Source: CAYRUD01 sp964427425 (GTDB lineage: Bacteria; Chlamydiota; Chlamydiia; Chlamydiales; FEN-1388). Taken from it: 64,000 nucleotides of DNA. The stretch is from positions 62,001 through 126,000 of the forward strand of contig CAYRUD010000014.1 of the NCBI GenBank assembly GCA_964427425.1, in the 5' to 3' direction. The position numbers and the translations under genes are program-made. Below are positions 7,537-16,311 of the stretch, piece by piece; the first letter of the stretch is position 1; each line of letters opens with the position of its first letter. The notes beneath the pieces were generated by a model. That model was not told where the DNA came from, did no database searches, and saw only the letters and a list, made by a program, of their open reading frames with translations.

Positions 7537-8952
7537 TTAGCGAGTGCCGCTTAAAGAGAGCGAATCTACAGATGGGAGAGACTCTTCTGCTTTAATAGAG
7601 ACTTTGGATATTTCATCATCTTCGATGTTAATTCGCTCGACACGAGCACCAACTTGATGAAGCTTATCGACAAGCTTTTCATACCCGCGATCTAAGAATT
7701 GAACGCCTGTGAGTTCAGTTGTTCCGCTAGCAATAAGTCCTGCTAAAACGTATGCAAAGCCTGCGCGGAGATCTGGGATCGCGATTTTCTTTCCAACGAG
7801 AGGAGTTGGCCCCTTAACAACTGCGCTGTGATAATGGCTGCAGGATCCAAAACGGCAAGGTTTTCCACCTAGGCATTGCTTGAAGAGGGAAATGTCTGCT
7901 CCCATCTCTCTTAATGCATTCGTGAATCCGAAGCGATTTTCATACACAGTCTCATGGACGACTGAAGCTCCGGAGGATTGAGTCAAAAGGACAGCAAAAG
8001 GAGGCTGCCAATCAGTCATAAAACCAGGATGAACATCTGTTTCTAGGTGAAAGCTTCCTTGGAGTGGCCCATCATAGAAGAACTCGATTCCACCTTGCTT
8101 GACCATGAACCCTCCTCCGAGTTCTCTGATCTTGTTCAAGAAAGTAATCATGTTTTGGTGCTCGGCTCCGCGTACAAAGATGCGTCCCTTTGTACCGATA
8201 GCGGCCATGCCCCATGAAGCTGCTTCAATGCGGTCAGGAAGCACGGTGTGTTCTGTTTCATAGAACGTTCTTGTTCCAACAATACGGATCGTTCTATCAG
8301 CTTCAACTGTAATATGGGCGCCGATCTTCTGGAGAAAGAGGATAAGCTCAATGATCTCGGGCTCAATTGCGGCATTCTGAAGTATTGTTGTTCCTCGAGC
8401 GGAGACGGCAGCCAGAATTGTATTTTCAGTCGCACCGATTGAAGGGTATGGAAGGCGAATGACAGTTCCAATGAGACCATTATGAGCATGAGCAAAATAC
8501 GCCGATGTCTCGCGCTTCATCTCCCTTAATTCAATGGAAGCTCCAAGTTTTGTAAGAGCGTCGATATGGAAATCCACTGAGCGGCTACCGATTTTACAGC
8601 CGCCGACGGTCGGCACAATAACATCGTCTTCTGTGCGTCCTAATAGCGCTCCAATCATGAGAATAGGAATTCGGTTGGAACCAGAAAAACGCTGTGGAAT
8701 ATAAGAGGTTTTGATCTCGTCAGTGCGGCAGTATAAGGTAGCACTCGCTTTATCCCACTCGTACTTCATGCCTATTTCTTGGCAGAGCTCAAGCGTTACT
8801 CGGACATCCCCTATATCGGGAACATTATAGAATGTGCAGGGTTTGTTTGAGAGAAGAGACGCTACTAGCAATTTTGTCATTGCATTTTTTGCGCCTGATG
8901 CTGTTACTTCGCCTATAAGTGGTGCGCCACCTTGAATTTGTAATTTCTCCAT
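7537..8952 (-). CDS. murA: UDP-N-acetylglucosamine 1-carboxyvinyltransferase MurA
   Basis: MurA transfers enolpyruvate from PEP to UDP-GlcNAc, the first committed step of peptidoglycan synthesis, in the cytoplasm. Seen: the N-terminal SGAKNA motif with Lys22, the loop VPTVGGCKIGSRSVDFH with the catalytic cysteine at residue 119, VLPDRIEA, and TDWQPPFAVLL with the conserved aspartate. The total is 471 residues, longer than E. coli MurA (419) because of an insertion around CLGGKPCRFGSC and a 25-residue Ser/Glu-rich tail. Established knowledge: Chlamydia trachomatis MurA has Asp instead of this Cys and is therefore fosfomycin resistant; this enzyme keeps Cys. Adjacent on the far side is the divergent nucleotide transporter gene. 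Confidence 0.95.
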   Translation of the reverse strand: MEKLQIQGGAPLIGEVTASGAKNAMTKLLVASLLSNKPCTFYNVPDIGDVRVTLELCQEIGMKYEWDKASATLYCRTDEIKTSYIPQRFSGSNRIPILMIGALLGRTEDDVIVPTVGGCKIGSRSVDFHIDALTKLGASIELREMKRETSAYFAHAHNGLIGTVIRLPYPSIGATENTILAAVSARGTTILQNAAIEPEIIELILFLQKIGAHITVEADRTIRIVGTRTFYETEHTVLPDRIEAASWGMAAIGTKGRIFVRGAEHQNMITFLNKIRELGGGFMVKQGGIEFFYDGPLQGSFHLETDVHPGFMTDWQPPFAVLLTQSSGASVVHETVYENRFGFTNALREMGADISLFKQCLGGKPCRFGSCSHYHSAVVKGPTPLVGKKIAIPDLRAGFAYVLAGLIASGTTELTGVQFLDRGYEKLVDKLHQVGARVERINIEDDEISKVSIKAEESLPSVDSLSLSGTR

Positions 8953-9277
8953 AACCCTTTTCGAGGGCCTCCTCGCTCTCTAGAATCCCGATGCTGCTGT
9001 AAAAAAGGAATGAGCAGGTAAAAACAAGCTTGAGATAAGAATAATCGATGAAATAGCTGCCTTATAAACCCATTGCTCTATATTCTGAGTTATACTTGTC
9101 TCTCAGCTTATTAGCAAAAGTATTAAAACAAAATTCACAAATTGCTGAAGATAAATAATTTGTGAGAGAATTTTTTGCGAATTAGAGGAGATCCTCTTTT
9201 TACTTGATGTTAAAATCACGAAGCCCGTAGCTTTATTATCTGAATTTTATTACAAACAACCACGAAAATGAGGTTAT
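8953..9277. other. Divergent promoter region, murA / ATP-ADP translocase
   Basis: A 325-base AT-rich gap between two divergent genes. It must hold both promoters. I saw no convincing consensus -35/-10 pair, RNA gene or repeat in it. Confidence 0.3.
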
Positions 9278-10801
9278 ATGTCCCAGGATGTAAAACCCGA
9301 GTTTAGCAAATGGCGAGCCTTCTTTTGGCCAATCCATGCTTTTGAACTCAAAAAAATCCTCCCAATGTTTTTAATGTTCTTCTGCATTTCGTTTAACTAT
9401 ACGGTTCTACGAGATACAAAGGACACATTGATCGTTACATCGGCAGGTGCTGAAGCTATTCCATTCTTGAAAGTTTGGGGTGTTGTTCCAGCGGCGATCA
9501 TATTCATGATCATCTATGCAAAGATGAGCAACGTTCTCAGCAAAGAGAACCTCTTCTATGCAACAATCGTTCCTTTCTTAGTCTTCTTTGCTCTCTTCCC
9601 AACAATTCTTTATCCAAACAAAGATGTTCTCCATCCAAATGCATTGGCAGACTCTCTTAGAGCGACATTGCCGCTTGGTTTGTCAGGACTTGTTGAGAGC
9701 TTTAGAAACTGGACTTACTCTCTTTTCTACATCCTCTCAGAACTTTGGGGTAGCGTAGTTCTTTCCCTTCTCTTCTGGGGTTTTGCAAACGATATTACTC
9801 GCGTTTCAGAAGCTAAGCGCTTCTATAGCTTGTTCGGTCTTGGTGCTAACTTAGCGCTCTTGTTCTCCGGACCTGCTATCGTTTACGTATCTGACATCCG
9901 TAAGACACTTCCTGCCGGTGTCGACGCATGGCAAATGTCCTTAAACTATCTTATGTCGATGGTTATGGTTGCCGGCGTTGTCATCATTGCTGTCTACTAT
10001 TGGATGAACAGAAACGTTCTTACAGATCCACGTTTCTATGATCCAGGTGAAGTTAAGGTCAAGAAATCAAAGCAAAAAATGTCTATCAAAGACAGCTTTT
10101 CTTACCTTCTTAAGTCAAAGTATATCTTATCGCTCGCAGTTCTCGTTATTGCGTACGGTATCTCCATCAACCTCGTTGAGGTTACCTGGAAGAGCCAGTT
10201 GAAGCTTCAGTATCCAAATCCAAACGACTATAGCTCCTTCATGGGTTATTTCTCATCGATTACTGGTGCTGTCACAATCTTCATGATGCTTTTCGTTGGT
10301 GGTAACGCTATCCGTAAGGGCTGGGGCTTTGCTGCTATGATTACGCCAGTTGTTCTCTTGATCACTGGTACAGCATTCTTTGCATTCGTTATCTTCAGAG
10401 ATTCTCTCTCTGCCTATATCGCTGCATTGGGAACAACACCTCTTATGTTGGCAGTTCTTTTCGGTGCTGCTCAAAACATTATGAGTAAGTCTGCGAAGTA
10501 CTCCTTGTTTGACCCAACAAAAGAAATGGCATATATTCCTCTTGATCAAGAAGCAAAGGTCAAAGGTAAAGCTGCTGTTGACGTCGTCGGTGCTCGTCTT
10601 GGAAAATCAGGTGGCTCCTTCGCTCAGCAGGCTCTTCTGTTGATGTTCGGATCAATCAGCGCAATTACTCCATATGTTGCAGTTATCTTGTTCTTCATCA
10701 TTGCTGCATGGATTATGGCTGTACGCTCATTGAGCAAGCAGTTCGCTCAGCTTACTGCAGAGCGCGCTCAGCAGAAGAAAGATCAACCAGCAGCCGTCTA
10801 A
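9278..10801 (+). CDS. ATP/ADP nucleotide translocase (NTT family)
   Basis: A 507-residue polytopic inner-membrane carrier of the non-mitochondrial NTT family, which in Chlamydiae and Rickettsiae exchanges host ATP for bacterial ADP (energy parasitism) or imports other nucleotides. The family signature FNYTVLRDTKDTLIVTSAGA lies after the first membrane segment, and about 11-12 hydrophobic segments follow. A conserved KYSLFDPTKEMAYIPLDQE block precedes the last helices, and the protein ends in a polar tail. Length and composition fit ATP/ADP antiporters (NTT1-like), but isoform and substrate cannot be decided by eye. Codon choice is noticeably richer in C-ending codons than in neighbours, which suggests high expression. 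A clear terminator follows. Confidence 0.93.
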   Translation: MSQDVKPEFSKWRAFFWPIHAFELKKILPMFLMFFCISFNYTVLRDTKDTLIVTSAGAEAIPFLKVWGVVPAAIIFMIIYAKMSNVLSKENLFYATIVPFLVFFALFPTILYPNKDVLHPNALADSLRATLPLGLSGLVESFRNWTYSLFYILSELWGSVVLSLLFWGFANDITRVSEAKRFYSLFGLGANLALLFSGPAIVYVSDIRKTLPAGVDAWQMSLNYLMSMVMVAGVVIIAVYYWMNRNVLTDPRFYDPGEVKVKKSKQKMSIKDSFSYLLKSKYILSLAVLVIAYGISINLVEVTWKSQLKLQYPNPNDYSSFMGYFSSITGAVTIFMMLFVGGNAIRKGWGFAAMITPVVLLITGTAFFAFVIFRDSLSAYIAALGTTPLMLAVLFGAAQNIMSKSAKYSLFDPTKEMAYIPLDQEAKVKGKAAVDVVGARLGKSGGSFAQQALLLMFGSISAITPYVAVILFFIIAAWIMAVRSLSKQFAQLTAERAQQKKDQPAAV

Positions 10802-10834
10802 TTAGCTGTTAGAGTTGACCTAAGCTTAAAAATT

Positions 10835-10878
10835 ACCCTCTTCATACTCCACGAGAATGGGGCGTGAAGAGGGTTTTT
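10835..10878 (+). terminator. Rho-independent terminator of the nucleotide translocase gene
   Basis: ACCCTCTTCA at 10835-10844 pairs perfectly with TGAAGAGGGT at 10865-10874, followed by a T-run. It sits 34 bases after the stop codon. Confidence 0.85.
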
Positions 10879-11088
10879 CGTTTTCATGCGTGTATACCTC
10901 CAAAAAAGCGAAAAATTACTTCACATGTCTTTTAAGTACTTCTCAAGCTGTCAGAAACTTTTTTATTCCTAGAGAGGAAAGTAGACAGAATCCTAGCGTC
11001 TTTGTTAGTCTTTTCGGAATGAGAACTACATAGCTTCGAATTGAGAATTGAATTGGATGTTTATTTCCTATAACGAGGTCTAGATACA

Positions 11089-14000
11089 ATGGAAAAGAAT
11101 GCGAAACAGCGATGGCAGCTCGCCTGTATTATCGTTGTGCTCCTTCTCACTCTTTATAATATCCTTCCAACGCTGATCTATTACCTTCAGCCTTTAAAAC
11201 AACCAATTGATGATAAAAGGGCTGAAAAGATTGTCAATCAGGCCTCAGAGCGTGCCTTGAGTATATCTCAAGATGCGAAGGAGTGGGTTGAGTCTCTTTG
11301 CTCGACGTTGGTAGTACATCCGAGTCAAGTTCAAACAGACAAAAATGATCCAACAAAGATTACAATTTCTTTTACGAACGAAAAAGAAAAAGAGAGATTC
11401 AGTCGATTTGTAGAAGCTGCGGGTGCAACTTCGATCTCTTTAGTTTCAGAGCAGCCTTTTGTGTTGAAAGAAGAAGGCAATGAGGTAACACTGGCTCTGA
11501 GAATTCTTTATTTGCCTCATGAAAAAGAAGATCAAAAGGCATTATTCTCATTCTTTACGAAAAAAGACCCATCGACCCAGCAGTTTACTAAAGATTATGT
11601 AAACTATGTTCAAGGTCGTTTTACAGATGTCTTTTACACCCTTTCCAAAGGGTTTTTTCTTGAGAAAGAAGCTCTCCCTCTAGCTGATGCTCTCTTTGAT
11701 CCTTCGAAGGAACCGGCCAATAGTCTCATCGATGGGTATATCGAAGCTGTAGCTCCGTATCTTTCAGCCCAAGTATCTTCAACGCTTACGAATAAGCTTG
11801 AAAAAAATGAACTCACTTTTGGGCAAAAAGTTGTCGTCGCATCACTTTACACGATGAGAGAGAATCTTCATAAAGAGAAAAACTCTCTATCCTCAACTCA
11901 GAAGACGATTCCAACCTACTCTCAAATTCAGACGGCGTTAAAGGGCTCTTTAACAAAGAGAATTGATCAACTAAAAGCTGAGAATAGCTCAGCGAATAAG
12001 AAGTCAGAGAATGAGAACTTAGATGGGAATTTAATTACCCATGCTGAGAAAGTACTTCAAGTTGTTTCATCTCTTCCCTCTTCAAAGCTCGATACCGATG
12101 AGAGCTTAAAGCACACAACAAAATCTGCTTTGGCAAAAGTGATCTCTGAAGAAATCGCGGCTGTTTCCAAGAAAGCTTCTTCAAATGATGATGGCCGTCT
12201 TTTTATCCGCATCCCGCTCTTACTAAGACATCCACTTTTCTCATCAGTTGAATTAGATCTCTCGAGCGAGACAATTGATTTCATTCCTTCTGAGGAAGTC
12301 GTCCAGCTCATTTCCTCTAACTCAAGTGTGTCAAAACCTTCCGATACACACCGAGTAGATGAGCTTATCAAGAGTAGTCTATACCATGAAGTTGCTCTCC
12401 TTTCCCTGCAAACAGGGGAGAAGGTGCAAGAGTCTCGTTCTGAATGTATGTTCGAGATACCCCTTTTTACGATAGATAGTCCTCAGAGCTTTATAGCTCT
12501 TTCGACTGGATCTTTAGCCAAGAAGATGTCTGAGACCTTGCTTAGCACAATCGAAGAGCTATGGACTCCTGAGTCGAAGGATTTCATGGCCGATGTGTAT
12601 CCAAGATATTCTATCGAGCAGTTCATTAAGGCTACAAAAGAAGACAGGAAAATGGCCCTCCTTGCCTTTAGTCCTGCTTCTACATCAGTGAGTGGAGGGT
12701 CCTTCCTCAAACCTACTTCTTTATATGTCCTTCTCCGTGGGGCAAAGAAAGTAATCGACTATAGCCCTAATGAGGAATTAAAGAAGGGTATCTACCAAGA
12801 CATTGCGCAGCTGAATCATATCCTTCAAGCGAGAGGATTTATCTCCTATAGTGGAGAAGAGCTTGAGAAGAATTTAGGTGTTAGCGATTTCTCATCAGAT
12901 ATTATTTTCGAGCTGGAAAACTTCTACGAGCCTTATATCCAAGCAACTCGAGAGAAATTCAATGTATACGGTAGGAGCAATTTAGCTCTTTTAGAGTGTA
13001 CAAATGTTGAAGCTCGTATTCTTCGTGAGAATGAAATCGATGATGAGATTCAAGATGAGCTTCTTAAATGGCGAGATGTCTGGCAATCCGCACAGGTTTC
13101 ACTGAATCCGCAGGATCACTATTTGGTGCCAAAGCCTACAAAGAGTGCTTTTTGGTCAAATATTGCTCGAGGAATGAGAAAATATTTCCGGGGCGATGCA
13201 AACAAGATATTAAAGTGGGGTTTGGATCTTTCTGGTGGTAAGAGTGTCAAAGTTGGGCTTTATAACAGCTCTATGCAACCAGTCACTGATGAAAAAGATT
13301 TAAAGCAAGCTGTGACTGAATTATATGCTCGCCTAAATAAAATGGGTGTTAGTGAGCGAACCATTCGCGTTGAGAATGACACAATCTCAATTGATTTTCC
13401 TGGTACGCAAGATGTCTCAAGCTCTGAGCTTGTGCAGGCTTCTGCAATGTATTTCCATGTCGTAAACGAGAAATTTGGTCCTCTCAACCAGTCAATGGCT
13501 AAAGATGTCGATCTCTTCTTGCAAGAAGTGTGGAATGAAGCTCTCTTGAGAAATGAGAAAGACATTCAATCATTGAATCAGATTGCCTTTCAAAAAGTGC
13601 AGTCGGTTATGAATGGAAATCAATTCTCGCCACATGTGAAGACTCTGATACAAGAAGGCTTGCGTTTTCATAACCCTCAAGATTTTGAATCTCTCCAATC
13701 GACTGCTTTTGATGATTCTGTATCAATGATCGTCAAATATAAAGGCGACGATCCATCAGAGTGGGGATTCTCTAGAAACCATCCTCTCTTGATCGTATTC
13801 AGAAACTTCGCTCTTGAAGGAGCAAATCTTCAAACGGTCGTTCCTACATATGACCCAATGAAGGGAAATATTCTCACTTTCAACGTTCGCTCTCGCGATG
13901 CGAAAGGAGAAAGGAATCCTCAAGAAGAGTTTTATGCATGGACATCGCAATTCGCAGAAGAGTCAATCACAGGAACTCCTCGCGCTAAGTTTTCGCGTGG

Positions 14001-15732
14001 TAGAGGCTGGAGAATGGCTGTTGTCTTAAATGGCGAAGTTATCAGTGCTCCAACACTATCGTCGCCTCTTAAAGATAGCGCGATGATCAGTGGAAACTTC
14101 TCTCAAAGAGAAGTTCAAAGGCTTGCAAAGGACTTGGAAGCTGGATCTCTCACGTTTACACCAAAGATCTTATCTGAGAATAACGTAAGTCCAGAGCTTG
14201 GCCAAAGTGAAAGGATGAAGGGTATTGCCGCTTCGCTATTAGGTGTCGGAGCAGTTATCGGTTTGATGGTTTGCTATTACCGCTTCGCTGGATTTGTAGC
14301 GTCAGTTGCTGTGCTCTTCAATCTGCTCATCATCTGGGCGGTTATGCAAAATATTGAAGCTGCGATTACGCTTCCTGCTTTAGCTGGCGTTGTCCTTACT
14401 GTTGGTATGGCAGTTGATGCGAACGTTCTTGTCTTTGAGAGAATACGAGAAGAGCTCAAGTCTCGAGCTAAGTTGAGGACGGCAATCCAAGTAGGTTATA
14501 GCCGAGCTTTTTCAGCGATTGTCGACTCAAATTTGACAACTCTTATTGCAGCGTTTATTTTGACGCAGTTTGATAGTGGACCTATCAGAGGATTTGCTAT
14601 TACACTGATTATCGGTGTTATCTCCTCTATGTTCACATCACTCTTTATGACAAAGTACTACTTCAATAAGTGGGCTGATGACCATCCAGAAAAAGAGACA
14701 CTCTCTATGGCTGAGTGGTTCCCTGAGGCGCCAACATTTGATTTCTTCAAATGGACTAAACCTGCAATCATCGCAACATGTGCCTTGGCACTCATTGGAA
14801 CAGCACTTACAGCAATCCATTGGAAATCAATGTTGGGGATGGATTTTACAGGTGGGTACGCACTCGTTGTTCATGTCGATGAAAAGAATTCAGAGATATC
14901 AACAAAGGAAAAAGCAGCCCATGCTCTTACAGCTCATGGACTAAAATCAGGTGAATTTCAAATCCGTGAGCTTGGATCGAAGTCATTGTTGAGAATTCAG
15001 CTCAGTTCTTCTCTTGAGGAAGAGGGCCGTCCATTTCATGGATTACCTTTGACTCAAGATGTGGGAGAAAGAGCTTCAAAAAAGGCTCAATATATGGCAA
15101 ATCCTCGGATCGAGTGGATTGTTTCCGCGCTTGAGAAAGGTGGATTATCAATCGACGATACCGAAAAAGAGCTTATCCATACGCAATGGTCCGCAATTAG
15201 TGGGCAGTTTTCAGACGCTATGAGAAACAATGCCCTCTATGCTCTTGGATTGTCGTTGATTGCTATCTTAATCTATATTGCAATTCGCTTTGAGTGGAAG
15301 TATGCGATCAGCTCAGTGCTCGCGCTTGTCCATGATGTAGTGGTGACTCTCTCCGCTGTTTCAATTTTCCATGCCCTCGGTGTTAATCTGCAGATTAACC
15401 TTGAGGTGGTTGGCGCTATCATGACAATCATCGGATACTCATTGAATGACACGATTATTGTTTTTGATAGAGTTCGCGAAGATACAGCTATCTTTAGAAA
15501 GAAAAACTTCAAAGAAGTTGTCAATATTGCGCTGAATAGTACTTTGAGCCGAACAATTATGACGTCGTCGACAACTTTGGCAGTTCTCCTCTGCTTAGTT
15601 GTCTTTGGAGGATCATCTATCTTTACGTTCTCTTTCGTCATGTTTTTAGGCGTTTTATTGGGTACATTCTCTTCGCTCTTTATAGCAGGCCCGCTTCTTG
15701 TCTATTTTGATAAGCAAGAGGAGATTGAGTAG
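11089..15732 (+). CDS. secDF: Protein translocase subunit SecDF (single-chain fusion)
   Basis: SecD and SecF use the proton gradient to help pull exported proteins through SecYEG. Here they are one 1547-residue protein. A membrane segment at about 13-33 is followed by a very long periplasmic region. The SecD half ends with five helices that include GMAVDANVLVFERIREEL; a SecF half from about 1235 ends with five helices including GYSLNDTIIVFDRVRED. E. coli SecD plus SecF total about 940 residues, so roughly 600 extra residues lie in the first periplasmic region (about 40-700), which is Ser/Glu/Lys rich and poorly conserved. Chlamydia also has a fused SecDF upstream of recJ, which is the order seen here. 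Confidence 0.95.
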   Translation: MEKNAKQRWQLACIIVVLLLTLYNILPTLIYYLQPLKQPIDDKRAEKIVNQASERALSISQDAKEWVESLCSTLVVHPSQVQTDKNDPTKITISFTNEKEKERFSRFVEAAGATSISLVSEQPFVLKEEGNEVTLALRILYLPHEKEDQKALFSFFTKKDPSTQQFTKDYVNYVQGRFTDVFYTLSKGFFLEKEALPLADALFDPSKEPANSLIDGYIEAVAPYLSAQVSSTLTNKLEKNELTFGQKVVVASLYTMRENLHKEKNSLSSTQKTIPTYSQIQTALKGSLTKRIDQLKAENSSANKKSENENLDGNLITHAEKVLQVVSSLPSSKLDTDESLKHTTKSALAKVISEEIAAVSKKASSNDDGRLFIRIPLLLRHPLFSSVELDLSSETIDFIPSEEVVQLISSNSSVSKPSDTHRVDELIKSSLYHEVALLSLQTGEKVQESRSECMFEIPLFTIDSPQSFIALSTGSLAKKMSETLLSTIEELWTPESKDFMADVYPRYSIEQFIKATKEDRKMALLAFSPASTSVSGGSFLKPTSLYVLLRGAKKVIDYSPNEELKKGIYQDIAQLNHILQARGFISYSGEELEKNLGVSDFSSDIIFELENFYEPYIQATREKFNVYGRSNLALLECTNVEARILRENEIDDEIQDELLKWRDVWQSAQVSLNPQDHYLVPKPTKSAFWSNIARGMRKYFRGDANKILKWGLDLSGGKSVKVGLYNSSMQPVTDEKDLKQAVTELYARLNKMGVSERTIRVENDTISIDFPGTQDVSSSELVQASAMYFHVVNEKFGPLNQSMAKDVDLFLQEVWNEALLRNEKDIQSLNQIAFQKVQSVMNGNQFSPHVKTLIQEGLRFHNPQDFESLQSTAFDDSVSMIVKYKGDDPSEWGFSRNHPLLIVFRNFALEGANLQTVVPTYDPMKGNILTFNVRSRDAKGERNPQEEFYAWTSQFAEESITGTPRAKFSRGRGWRMAVVLNGEVISAPTLSSPLKDSAMISGNFSQREVQRLAKDLEAGSLTFTPKILSENNVSPELGQSERMKGIAASLLGVGAVIGLMVCYYRFAGFVASVAVLFNLLIIWAVMQNIEAAITLPALAGVVLTVGMAVDANVLVFERIREELKSRAKLRTAIQVGYSRAFSAIVDSNLTTLIAAFILTQFDSGPIRGFAITLIIGVISSMFTSLFMTKYYFNKWADDHPEKETLSMAEWFPEAPTFDFFKWTKPAIIATCALALIGTALTAIHWKSMLGMDFTGGYALVVHVDEKNSEISTKEKAAHALTAHGLKSGEFQIRELGSKSLLRIQLSSSLEEEGRPFHGLPLTQDVGERASKKAQYMANPRIEWIVSALEKGGLSIDDTEKELIHTQWSAISGQFSDAMRNNALYALGLSLIAILIYIAIRFEWKYAISSVLALVHDVVVTLSAVSIFHALGVNLQINLEVVGAIMTIIGYSLNDTIIVFDRVREDTAIFRKKNFKEVVNIALNSTLSRTIMTSSTTLAVLLCLVVFGGSSIFTFSFVMFLGVLLGTFSSLFIAGPLLVYFDKQEEIE

Positions 15733-16311
15733 CTGAGAGGATCGATTCAACTCCTTAAAAGTTGAAAAAGATAAAAAGAGGGTAGTGTTTAAGACTCGAA
15801 TAAGACAAATTCGATTTTTAGCGCTCCCTCTTTTCTTGTTTGGCTAATACGATATTAAAATCTTCCTTGAGTTGAAGCGTTTTCATCGATACTTTTAAGG
15901 AAAGTACTTTTATCATAGAAATCAATCGTGCGTTTTTTGATTTCTGAAATTTTCATCAATCATGTTTATTTTCGCTCGAACAGCATTTTTTCTCTCCTGT
16001 TGGGAACGAAGTGCTTTAAAAGAATCGAAAATGACAGTCAACCCCTTCTTTGCAATCTATATGGATCGAGTGAGATCTCATCAATAGAGTGATAAAAGAA
16101 GAGAAATAGTGTGTAAAAGTTATAATTCTATTGCCGATAGATCAGCTACTTCAGTATGTACTAGCTTCTGTTTCTTGAAAAAGATACTGTAGGCGAATAC
16201 GTTCTCTGAAGCAGATTTCACCTTCGCTTAAGGTTTTACATTCTCTTTTTATGTTAAAGAGAAGAATCTAAAGCGAATAAAGAGTGATGAGCTTGAACGA
16301 AGGAACAACCG
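15733..16311. other. Intergenic region between secDF and recJ with a probable terminator
   Basis: A 579-base gap. AAAAAGAGGG at 15773-15782 can pair with the CCCTCTTTT stretch at 15826-15834, with T-rich sequence after it, forming a loose terminator-like hairpin with a 43-base loop. The remaining 470 bases are AT rich; I found no ORF with a ribosome-binding site, no tRNA T-loop signature and no repeat. Confidence 0.4.

Noticed and set aside
12057..15641. Several 60-120-codon antisense ORFs within secDF
   Set aside because: No family motif, no ribosome-binding site, and the opposite strand is a certain gene throughout.
15733..16311. tRNA or small RNA gene in the secDF-recJ gap
   Set aside because: No T-loop signature, acceptor stem or other conserved RNA feature; only a weak terminator-like hairpin.
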